Shown: positions 42,301-52,133 of the stretch, piece after piece
Layout: the number at the start of each line of letters is the position of its first letter
Numbering within the stretch: position 1 is the stretch's first letter
Origin: Bugula neritina
Taxonomy: Eukaryota; Bryozoa; Gymnolaemata; Cheilostomatida; Bugulidae
Direction of reading: 5' to 3'
Assembly (NCBI GenBank): GCA_964035545.1
Contig: OZ037768.1
Location: 15,717,375-15,781,374 of the forward strand
DNA: 64,000 nt
Translations under genes and position numbers: made by a program
The notes under the pieces: generated by a model
Told to the model about the DNA's origin: nothing
Seen by the model: the letters and a program-made list of their open reading frames with translations, nothing else
Databases searched by the model: none

Positions 42301-45284
42301 TGAACAAATTGGCTGCCCAGTGGGAGAAAAAGGAAAAATCAAGAGCAGCTGAATCCAAGGTCAAAGTTGACTCGCTTCATAAAAAGGTTTAATTATTTTC
42401 TAGTTTTTTTAATTGAAAATATGTTATAAAATTTGCAGTCAAACATTTATAAAACGTTTTGGATTTTTGCAAACATCATTTTTATGTTGGAGTGTTATCA
42501 AACTCGAACATTTTCCTGGCATAATTTTTAAAATATGTTGAAGTCACAAGCATTTTTTGGATCTTTTTTCTTCTAAACTCAGAAAAGAGGTTCACTGTGT
42601 GCCTATTTTAGTTTCTTTGCATTACTGTGTTGTTGTTTTGCTCGAGATACTTTGTGAACTACAGTAACGGCAGTACTTGATACTCAGCATGCACCTCTCA
42701 TATAAGCACTCATTCATTACCTGTCCACAGGTAAGAGAGTTAGAGGCTCGCCCTGCTGCCGCTGCTGTCGTCCCTGTCAGAGGCAAAGCTGATGTTGGTG
42801 ATGCCAAAACACAAAAGCAAGTGACTGCACTCACAGAACAACTTCAAGACCAAAAGAGGGAAAATAAAGAGCTGCAAGGGAGGATAACTCAGCTACAGGA
42901 TGACATAAAGAAGGCCAAGTCTGAGGGAGGAGTTGATGTGAGTTTAACGTCGATCTTCTGATCTCCTTCACCCCTATACATTGAGAGTGTGATGTACCCT
43001 TATACACATAAAGTGTGGTGTACCCCTATACACTGAGAGTATGGTGTACCCTTATACGCTGAGAGTATGATGTACTCTTATACACTAACAGTGTGATGTA
43101 TGCATTTACATTGTCTCATTTAGCTGATTTATTTTTGTAAACAAAAAAGCCTGAACTTAGCTGTTAAGGAGAAATATTACCAAGTGCTGTGCATAATAAG
43201 GCATCTGAGTGCTCATTTGCATTGCTGCTTTACAAGAGCATTTTATATAAGGTGAATTTTGCTATAAAAAGGGTTTTATCAAATGTAGAAGCTTACTTTT
43301 TTTCTTTATTTTTTAACATAATTTCCATTTAATTTCACATGCTTTTGCCACCTTCATAGTAATTTTTTTAGACTGACTTTATTTTTAAAAAGTTGCTTGC
43401 AACAACTTCTACCTTGTTATCACTAGTAGATTATACTCTTCTCAGAACCTCCTTTATAGGACCAAACAGGTAAACATCTCTAGTGGTGTAGGGGGATGGA
43501 ATTTGTGAAGGTCTCTATTGTTTTGGCTGTTGTGCAGAGCCTTGCATTGGCTCGGCTGTTTGGAAACCCAGCGGCATAAATAATTTTGCAGGCTGTACCA
43601 ACTGAAACACTCAATGTGCAATCCTGTCACCTGTCTGTCAGACTGAACAAGTTCATTCACTCTTCTAACCTGTTTAGGGGCTCTATAGGTCTACCTGGCC
43701 TCTCTTTATCATCAAAACCTGCCCAGCCTTCTTCAAACATGTTTGCCCACATATAGACATTTCTTCTGGCTCAAACTGGCTTCTGCATAGTCATTTGCGT
43801 TTCTGCTATACTCCTTTACATCCTTCAACAACTAAGAACTTGATAACGGATCTCTGTGCAGCTTTTGAAAATTTTTCTTGATTGGCCACTTTGGGTAGGC
43901 TCAAGAAGCTGATTACATGACCACATATTCTCAAAAAACGTTCATGAGTTGCCAGTACAAACTTCTTAAAACTTTAAAAGAATACTTAAGCTCCTATGTT
44001 TAATCAAACTTATGTTATAGCAAAATTCACTTTATATATTGAATGACCTTTGTACATTTTGACTTCAATTTATATCTATTCAATCTTCAATTTGCTAGTT
44101 ATTCTTTCATTTGTTGGATGTGCATTACTATTTGTTGTATTTGGGCTCTATTTGAAATTAGGAAATAGCCTGCAATATATCAAATATCTTACGGGCTGAA
44201 GATATTATAAGCTACTTTATTTTCAACAGGTGAAGGAACAGAAAAAACAAGAAAAGATAATGAAAGAGCTTTCTAAGAAGCTTGATATGGAAACTAAGAA
44301 AGCTGAGCGTGATGGTGCCAAAGTTAAAGAGTTAGAAACGGAACGTGCTGCCTTGGTTAAGGAAAGAGGTGAGACATTATTGATTGCACTCAACTTTGAG
44401 TATATAGTATGTCATTCTTTTGTATTAGAAAAACAATTTCAGCCAAGAATGGACATCTTGTCTTTAAAAAGGTCTGTAGTTATTGTCATTAGTATAAAAG
44501 TTTATAGTGTTTGTAAAATAATGTGTTTCTTTCTTTGAGGTTAATGATAATAATAACTCCCCAATTTGCATCTTTGTTCCTTACCGTTACAGTCATCAGC
44601 AGCTCATTCTTTATGCTTATTATCACTGGAAATTTAATTATAACAGTTTGGGCAGTTCATTTAAATTACTATTTTCCCAACCTATCACTGTGTATATATC
44701 TAATGTTGATATCTACCCTTACTGTTGTAGACTCTAAAGAGTTGGAGGTGAGAAAATTGAAAGCCGATATTGAACAGCTCGGAGTGACTGCTGCTCAAGC
44801 GTTAGAACTTGGTGAGAAGGTACAGACTCTGGAGGCAGAAGTCAAGACTTTGAATAAAGAATCTGTAAAACTCACAGAAGCCTATAATGCTGAAAGGGTA
44901 AGAGATATTCGTGAATTATTATCTAACAATTAAACTTTGGTCAGCATTATTTATTAAACCAATTACTTTATAAAATCTCACGTGATTATAAAATCCATGT
45001 TAGAAACCCCTGATGGAAAGGGTTTTTGTTAAAGCGGGCTAAGGACTTATTTAAATGAGGCACAGAAGCAATTATGACTGGATGCTCTTCCTAACATCAC
45101 CAATAGCCTTTGTCGGGCTTGAACCCATGACTTCTTGCTTACTAGGCAAACGCTCTAACCCCTAGACCACTGCTGCTCCTGAAACTAATTACTTTACATT
45201 AATAGCTTAATCTAAGCTAATGATGTGTTTACTTGGCCTCAGTCTGTTAAATGGTGCTATGCCATGTTTATGTATGGCGCATAC

Positions 45285-45331
<47 letters not shown>

Positions 45332-48300
45332 ACATATATATGTCACATATATATGTCACATATATATGTGACATATATATGTCATACATGTATCTCACTT
45401 TTGTATGCCATTTATGTATGTCACAATTCAATTTGCTTTAGGTTCAGAGAAAGAAGTATTTCAATATGGTGGAAGACATGAAAGGAAAGATCAGAGTGTA
45501 TTGTAGAGCAAGACCCATGAGCTCTAGTGAACTGCAACGAGTTTGTTTCTTGATTAGTTAATATATGTTGTCACTATGTAAGGTGTATGTTGAACTGTTT
45601 ACCTTGAGTTAGGCAATACATGTCATGCAATAATGTTTGTTTATGTAAACTGAAATTCGAATATTTGGTCTAAGTACGATAATTATTAAAGTTCTGTTGC
45701 TCGTAGGGAAACTTCTCCGTTCTCAAGTCACCGGATGAATATTCCCTAAATGTAGATACAACTCGTGGTCTCAAGGAGTTCAACTTCGACCGGGTTTTCA
45801 TGCCCGAAAATACTCAAGAACAGGTTTTTGAAGACACATATGTAAGTCGCTGTTGTCATTTTATACTGTTTTTGACAAGGGTACCATTGCCACCTCTGCA
45901 AGTGGTAGGCGCATAATATTATTGCTACAATACATAGTTATAGAATATACTAGTTATATGACATACTAATTTACCCAAAGTTCACACTGAGTACAACTAG
46001 TGTTGTTGAAATACGTGCAGATGTAAACTTAGTGTGTGCCTCTGTTAGTTACCTTGGCTAGTATGTATGCTGGATACACTTATTGGTATGCTGAGATTTG
46101 CAGCTGGTATTACATAACCTTGCAGCATCTAGTACAGTCAGCAGTTGATGGATATAATGTCTGTATCTTTGCCTATGGCCAAACTGGATCCGGCAAAACA
46201 TTCACCATGATCGGTGACCAAAGTAACAATCACCCTGGCATTGCCCCGAGAGCTTTTAAGAGAATCTTTGAAGTCATTGATGAAAATAAGTGAGTGCATT
46301 TCTTGAGGCTTTTCTATAATGTTTAACTGTTGACTATTTTTGCATGTTTTCTTGGAGGCATTTAATATCAGTTTTTATTTGGGATACTACCAACATTTAT
46401 CTTTGGCTCAGCTTGCTATGTATTGTTATACTCAGCTTGTGAACTGATGGAGTGTGTACATTGAACTTTGCATAAATAGAGATTGCATACAGTTGGCTGT
46501 GTATATCCCTATGAACCACTATTTTGAACACTATGTAATGATCTCAGCTCAACAACTATTCTGCCCCAAATAGTTTATATAAATGTAATATCACTGGAAG
46601 CTTACTATGTTATAAAATACAAGTACATTGTACAAGTTTATAGTTTACTGCTGCTGCTGTAGGTCATTATCAGTATTATCATTGATAATGTACAGTCACA
46701 GTTCAAAATAAATGTTTATGTTAGATCACTTTATAGTACAGCACTTCTAGTAAATTAATCTACAATATAACATGGCGACATGTTACATTGTAGGGAAAAG
46801 TTTGATTTTAAAGTCACTTCGTACATGGTGGAGCTTTACAATGACAAGCTGCTAGATTTGTATGCCGGAAAGGACAGTGTTGCTGATGTGAGTCTGTATT
46901 AAAATTTAAGTCAAGTAAACAGATTATATAAAATATATTGAAATGGAGAATTATAAATTTTGTATACATATATTGAATATATTTTCTGTCTTCTCTATTT
47001 TCAATTATCTGGCATGTGTATTTCTTGTTTCAAGTCTTGAGTGTAAATAATTCAAGTTATATTGTTCATTCTTTATTTCCTTTTTGTTGTGCATTTTAAT
47101 TAACAATTTATATTCTAATATTTAGCCTTCAACAAAATCTGTGGGTATATTACAGTATTTCTATGTCTACTGTAAAAGTAGTATTTGTTTAGTATAAATT
47201 GTTGACTTTAGACCAAAAATTATTTATTAAAATTCACTGGATTATTCAATATAATCTAGAAAATGTGGATCACCTGAAAGATGTAGGTTAAAGTGTATAG
47301 ACTTTATAGAGAAAAGCAGCTATAAATTTATAGATTGGAAAGTTGAGATTCTGAACTTTAGTGTATAGATTAGAGTTATTGGAATAGCTATAGAGTAGCA
47401 GGTTGTAGAACATGGAAAATATAACAAACCAAAACTTAGGTACTTATAAACTTTATGTTGATGACTATGAGACAAAGACTACTGCAGTAAGCACTTGGCA
47501 GAGTATAGACTTTGAAACTTAGATCATCGAGTATAGAATGGGAAATATAGACTGCAAGTAGACTTCATCTATAATGAAGTATTAGACAAATAAATATAAG
47601 CATGTGTTTCAACTTTCAGAATAAGTGTAGTGTACTATAAATTATAGATCATATTAGAAATAATCTGGCGTGAGCTATATGTATGACTTTCACTCTACTA
47701 GTAGCAGGCACTCAGTCTCAAACTATTTTGATATATCTATATTATTGACTTATGTGATAATTTTAATAACTGTATGAAAAGTTACTGAAAAATGTTCTGG
47801 TTTCTGACTCATTTTTTAAAATTCTAGATGTTTTATTGCTTAACACTTTAGCTGCTGCTAAGTTCTTTTTGAGTGTTAATTTGTCAGTTAGAATAAACTT
47901 GCCAAAAGGAAAAAAGGTTATTAATGCATCGCTTCAAATTGTAAATGAGTAAAATATGTTTGTATTGAAAAACTACTAGTTAGCATGTTACATATATTAC
48001 ACATTCTGCGTGCTAGTATGTTGATTACATGTGTGTGAGTGTAGGATTAGTGTTGATCACTGTAGTGTAATATAGTTTGTTCCATCTCTATGTCCAGCAT
48101 TGCGTACTAACTCTACAGATTGTGGTGTGATTATAAAATGAGTGTCACCTATTCTTGTCACACCCTGGGTGTCATTATAAATTATACTTTTTGGGTTTTT
48201 GCACAATACCAACTGAAAGGAATTATTTCTAATGTACTTATTTTAAAACATTGCCATTTCATTCCAGTACATTAAAATCTTCAACAGCAAGTCTGGGTAT

Positions 48301-51300
48301 AAACCAGCTGGTATAACATTTGTGAATACAAAACAATTTGTTTAGGAAAAGATGGAGATTAAGAAAGACAAGAATGGGCTGGTGTTTGTCAGAGGATCTC
48401 AAGTAAAAGAGGCTTCATCGGAAGAAGCGCTGTTCAAATTATTTGAAGTGGGCTCTTCCAACCGTCACACTGCCTCTACCAGTATGCAATATATTATACT
48501 ACTGCTGCCATGACACATAAAACTATTGTATAAAAATTATTCTAAGTTTTATTTAAAATTTGGAAATTTAAAACACAGCGGCTTGACTTACTAGGCGCAA
48601 ATTTTCTTTGCAATATTTTTTTAGAACTGGAAGTTAGAAAAACACTGTTTTTTACTTATACACATTTATGCACCAGGTGCATACAAATATATTGATAATT
48701 CGTTTGCGCTATAATTATCTGCAGTGTTCGGTTTTGCCAACTTAGTTCCTGCATATTCACTTGTAACTGCTGCCTATACTCATACTGACCTGAGTTGCTC
48801 ATAACTCATTATTTTATTATTTAGAGATGAATGCTGAAAGTTCAAGATCTCACCTCGTCTTGAGTGTCATTATAGAAGCTACAAACAGGACCAATGGCCA
48901 AGTCAACAGAGGAAAAGTAAATCTATAGTAGTTCATGTTATTCTATGATGATTATGTAATTCTATGAAATTTCTAAATCACTCGCTAAATTGTTGCAAGG
49001 GCCAAGTGGACTACTTTGTTCAGCTACTAGTTCAGCTCTGTTCTGAAATGAACTGTTCAACTCTGCAGGCTGGACTGCTTTGAGACTAAATATAAGTTTC
49101 CTTCACTAATCTTATCTCTAAATGTATGATGCTACTGTCAGTGCTGATTTAGAGTTCTAGCAATTGGGGAACATGAATTTTTCTGTCCAATTTATTATAT
49201 CTGCCAGGATTATCTTACTGTTTCCTATATAAAATTATACGGTAAACTAATACCTTATATATAGGGGTAACGGGGGCACAACCGTCATAGGGGTACAAGA
49301 AGCCAGCCAAATTGTGAGAGAACTCATTGACTTTGAGTTGTGATTTTTTTTAATAAAAAGGTATTGACATAATTATTCAGCCATTGTAGTTTCAACACTT
49401 GCGGAACATACGTGTTGAAGAGGCGAGTAAAAAACTGTTTGTACCTACTTTTTGTAAATTTTTCAAGATGTCTTTAAAGCTTTATAACTTTTTACGTTCA
49501 AAAGCAACAAGCCTAGATTTTACTGATATTGTTGCCATTGCTTGTCTCTACATTGCTTAACTAGTATAACAGCAAACTTTAAAATAAACTTTCCTTGAGC
49601 CACATTTATTTTCAATTTGGCCACATGGGGCACAATGGGCCACGCTGACCGGGGCACAATGGGTCAGCTGATTATTGCACCCTGATCACTGTTATTAGTT
49701 TGTTTGGCCAAAAAGTTGGTTGAAATGTTACTAAAATCTATAGATATTTTCTATAGACATTTCAGACCTTTTTGTAAAATATCAAAGACATCATGGTAAG
49801 ACTACAAAACTACAAGGTGAAGCTGCCCTAACATATACATCTGGTGAGGTTATAGCTTTGCCATTTTATACATAATACAAAACACTCTGCTGTTGCTACT
49901 AGTAGATAGTCATGATATTCATTATATATCATATCATTGAGGGGATATACATGTATTTGACTAAAATAAATTGCGATTTGCTCATTTCCCGCCCCCCTCT
50001 CCCTTCCGTACTCCAGCCACAAACCGAAGCCATGCACCTTAGCTACAGTTCATAGAAAAAAGTCCACTTGGAATTGTGTAGTATATATTACTAAATTTTC
50101 TTCTGATAAAAGTTCCTATGAAGGGAAAATAAATGAACATTTTTAGTTCTAAACAGTAATGATAATGCCACTGTAGAACTGAGTGATGTGCGTTTGATTT
50201 TGCATTCCCCTGCTATCCGTGGTGGTGGCACAAACTGTACAGCTAAAACATAAATTTTGCTGTAGATCTGAAAAAATAATTTTATTTATTTGTAATATTA
50301 AATAAATGAAGAACAGATGCATCAAAATCAGCAAAGTTTCAATATATTTGTTGTGTCCCACCCAGTGGCCCATTGTACCGCGGTACCGGGGCACAATGGG
50401 CCAATTTTTTCATCATGAAAATTTCATTTTTCTGAAAGTTGCGAGAGAGATAGAAACAACAAACTGATACCTGTAATAGACAACAGATGCAGCATTAAGA
50501 CTAGAGATTATTGAACTAGTAACTTGAAAAACAGACGAATGAGAGCAAAAAATTCAAAATTCAGTCTGTTGTGCCCCCCCCCCCCTCCCCGTTACCCCTA
50601 ATGGTATAATATACATTTCGGTTTTTATTTTTAATGTAAATAAGCCTATTCTAGTTAATAGATTTACCAATAATTAATGCCATGCTACCAACACAATTTT
50701 AATCACTGTGACTAGAGTAAGGTATAGCTCACAGTGTCTGTTGGTAGATTATATAGAGCCATAGAACTAAAATCAAAATTTATCTAATATTGTATACACT
50801 TATAATATCCAAAGGGTCAAGTTAATGCCACTCTGTATTTACAGTTGAGTCTAGTAGATTTAGCTGGCTCAGAGCGAGTTGGAAAGACCGGCGCTACGGC
50901 TGAGACATTAAAAGAAGCCAACTCTATTAACAAGTCTCTAGCAGCTCTTGGTGATGTCATATCCGCTTTGTCAAGCGAGCAGCAGTTTATTCCATATCGG
51001 TTTGTACCTTCTGTGGATCGTACATGTATATACTGGTATATGTTTGGAAATATATGGACACTTGTCTGGCTGGTTTATATAGGCCTGGTTGTATGAATGG
51101 TTGGGACATAAAAATGAAGACCCTTGCTTAGATCTGCGTTCATCCCCTTGTGTATACAGATTATAGTAAATTATTTTACCTTATTATTTAGTAACTATTT
51201 GACAATGAATTGATGGTTTTCTCTTTTAGAAATAACAAACTAACACTGTTGATGCAGGATTCTCTGGGAGGAAATGCAAAGACCCTCATGTTTGTTAATA

Positions 51301-51861
51301 TTTCCCCTGCAGACTACAACGCTGATGAAACTGTAACATCATTAACGTACGGGTTTTCTACATTATTTTTTAGAAAATATTATTATATGTCAATTTTTTA
51401 ATTAGTAAGATCAGGGAGCAACCGTGGTCTAGGGATTAGAGCATTTGCCTAGTAAGCACGAGGTCATGGGTTCGAGCCCGGACAAAGGCTATTGGTGATG
51501 TTAGGAAGAGCATCCAGTCATAATTGCTTCTGTGCCTTATTTAAATAAGTCCTTAGCCCGCTTTAACAAAAACCTTTTCCATCAGGGGTTTCCCACAGGG
51601 ATAGTGACTATAAGCTTGCGTGAGTTTTTTTTAATTAGTGAGATCCTGAAACAATAATTTAATAGTATATTTAAAACTCCTATTACTAGTCTATACCAAC
51701 GGATTCTCTTCTATCTCACTTTATCTTACAGATACGCTTCCAGAGTGAAACTGATAACCAACGATGCCCAAAAGAACTCAGATAATAAGGAGATTGCCAG
51801 GTTGAAGGCTCTTGTGGCCAAGATGAAGGCAGGGGAAGCAGTTGATGAAGATGCTGATTAA
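30373..51861 (+). CDS. KCBP/kinesin-C-like minus-end kinesin (kinesin-14), 32 coding exons
   Basis: 1,513 codons plus stop. A lysine-rich N-terminus ([17 protein letters not shown]) is followed by a conserved-looking helical part (exons 5-7), a long coiled coil (about residues 280-1140), and a C-terminal motor that should walk to microtubule minus ends. Exons: 30373-30508, 30712-30815, 31027-31165, 31958-32107, 32461-32657, 32840-32947, 33394-33571, 33899-34120, 34544-34725, 35527-35667, 36661-36791, 37127-37310, 37565-37723, 38796-38921, 39373-39525, 39961-40083, 40395-40499, 40604-40708, 40811-40948, 42261-42386, 42731-42937, 44230-44368, 44731-44897, 45442-45540, 45707-45841, 46126-46289, 46794-46887, 48346-48481, 48825-48916, 50845-50999, 51230-51346, 51732-51861. 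The sum is divisible by three and all phases match; intron 4 needs a GC donor or an alternative. The layout and C-terminal tail match sea urchin kinesin-C and plant KCBP; the plant MyTH4-FERM part is absent. The start is the first in-frame ATG after the acceptor at 30350. Confidence 0.93.
39032..39361. repeat. 55-bp tandem array, 6 exact-length copies
   Basis: Starts at 39032, 39087, 39142, 39197, 39252 and 39307, each unit exactly 55 bp (GAAAGGTATATATTTAGGTG ... ATAGCACGGTTNTATT). Variants show a two-fold duplication of a three-unit block: units 2 and 5 share TTAAATAC, and units 3 and 6 share TTAGATG. The array ends 11 bp before the kinesin exon starting at 39373, so it forms the 3' end of that intron. 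Confidence 0.97.
42970..43099. repeat. 26-bp tandem array, 5 copies
   Basis: Five copies of ACCCCTATACACTGAGAGTA plus TGGTGT at exact 26-bp spacing (42970, 42996, 43022, 43048, 43074). It lies just inside the kinesin intron after exon 42731-42937. Confidence 0.95.
43458..43880 (-). pseudogene. Relic of a mariner-like transposase (N-terminal part)
   Basis: On the minus strand, from 43880 downwards, broken frames read [17 protein letters not shown], then [18 protein letters not shown], then, after a frameshift near 43663, [14 protein letters not shown] and CRWVSKQ. This order (IKFLV, F.EG, RPGRP, SD..VT, WVP-like) is the N-terminal helix-turn-helix region of mariner-type transposases. Stops and shifts show it is dead; the catalytic D,D region is missing. 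It sits in a kinesin intron (42938-44229). Confidence 0.7.
44971..45181 (-). mobile_element. tRNA-derived SINE copy B with target-site duplication
   Basis: Minus-strand insertion in the kinesin intron 44898-45441. It is flanked by a 15-bp duplication with one mismatch: AAACCAATTACTTTA (44956-44970) and AAACTAATTACTTTA (45182-45196). It contains an RNA polymerase III B box (GGGTTCAAGCCCG on the element strand), then GGTGATGTTAGGAAGAGCAT, then a tail with CCCGCTTTAACAAAAACCC. Confidence 0.92.
45283..45392. repeat. (AT)n microsatellite grading into 13-bp repeats
   Basis: An AT dinucleotide run, then several copies of CACATATATATGT, with one copy inverted (GTGACATATATATGTC). It lies 50 bp upstream of the first motor exon (45442). 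Confidence 0.93.
49264..50598. mobile_element. 1.3-kb DNA transposon with inverted terminal repeats, non-autonomous
   Basis: The ends are GGGGTAACGGGGGCACAAC and its inverted copy (right end GTTGTGCCC ... CCCCGTTACCCC, expanded by a C-run). Both ends are flanked by TA (49262-49263 and 50599-50600), as expected for Tc1/mariner or pogo types. Inside, GGGGCACAATGGGCCA-like motifs recur at 49627, 49651 and 50388, the subterminal repeats typical of such elements. I find no transposase frame. It fills most of the kinesin intron 48917-50844. Confidence 0.85.
51413..51626 (+). mobile_element. tRNA-derived SINE copy C, full length, with target-site duplication
   Basis: The best-preserved copy. Its tRNA-like head has an A-box region (GTGGTCTAGGGA) and B box GGGTTCGAGCCCGG. 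The middle is GGTGATGTTAGGAAGAGCAT followed by CCAGTCATAATTGC. The 3' part has CCCGCTTTAACAAAAACC and a GGGGTTTCCCACAGGG block. A 19-bp duplication with one mismatch flanks it (51394-51412 and 51627-51645, TTTTTTAATTAGTRAGATC). The central GTTAGGAAGAGCATCCAG resembles the domain shared by MetaSINEs of molluscs and other animals (from memory). It lies in the last kinesin intron. Confidence 0.93.
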
Positions 51862-52127
51862 TTCTTGACGTTGGTAACTCTGAGAAGCCATCTTTTGGAA
51901 CTTGATGACCATTTAACAAGCTGTGAGGTTTAATTTCTCAAGACTTATTCAATTGATCTGACATAAAATATGGTGTGCAGTGAAAAGGGGGTCAAGATAT
52001 TATGAGAAGACAAAGCTGGTAATGCCACACTACTAAGATGTAAACGATTCTTCAATTGTAGCACTCTCTCTCTAGGTAAATAAGAGCATTGTAAATCTTC
52101 TTTGATTGTGCCTGTTAACCTAAGTTC

Positions 52128-52133
52128 AATAAA
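52128..52133 (+). terminator. Polyadenylation signal of the kinesin gene
   Basis: AATAAA in GTTCAATAAATC, 267 nt after the stop codon at 51859-51861. It is followed by a T-rich stretch (CTATTTTTTCC), as expected of a cleavage site. Confidence 0.75.

Larger units (their letters stand above)
45442..51861 (+). other. Kinesin motor domain and C-terminal regulatory tail
   Basis: Nine exons. The neck and motor start are [16 protein letters not shown] (about residues 1150-1165). P-loop GQTGSGKT is at about 1236-1243, switch I NAESSRSH at about 1352-1359, and switch [11 protein letters not shown] at about 1383-1391. All nucleotide-binding residues are intact. The motor is followed by [19 protein letters not shown] and an acidic end, DEDAD. 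In plant KCBP the equivalent helix (pattern RLKKLV) lies next to the calmodulin-binding segment that blocks microtubule binding when calcium rises. Conservation of calmodulin binding here is inference. Confidence 0.92.

Noticed and set aside
46036-46125. Extension of the P-loop exon upstream as one longer open frame
   Set aside because: A good acceptor (accttgcag at 46125) starts the exon at [11 protein letters not shown], which follows the preceding motor exon as in other kinesins; the extra residues have no place in the motor fold.
51416-51483. tRNA-gene-like sequence with A and B boxes
   Set aside because: It is the head of SINE copy C; the body, 3' tail and target duplications show a mobile element, not a tRNA gene.
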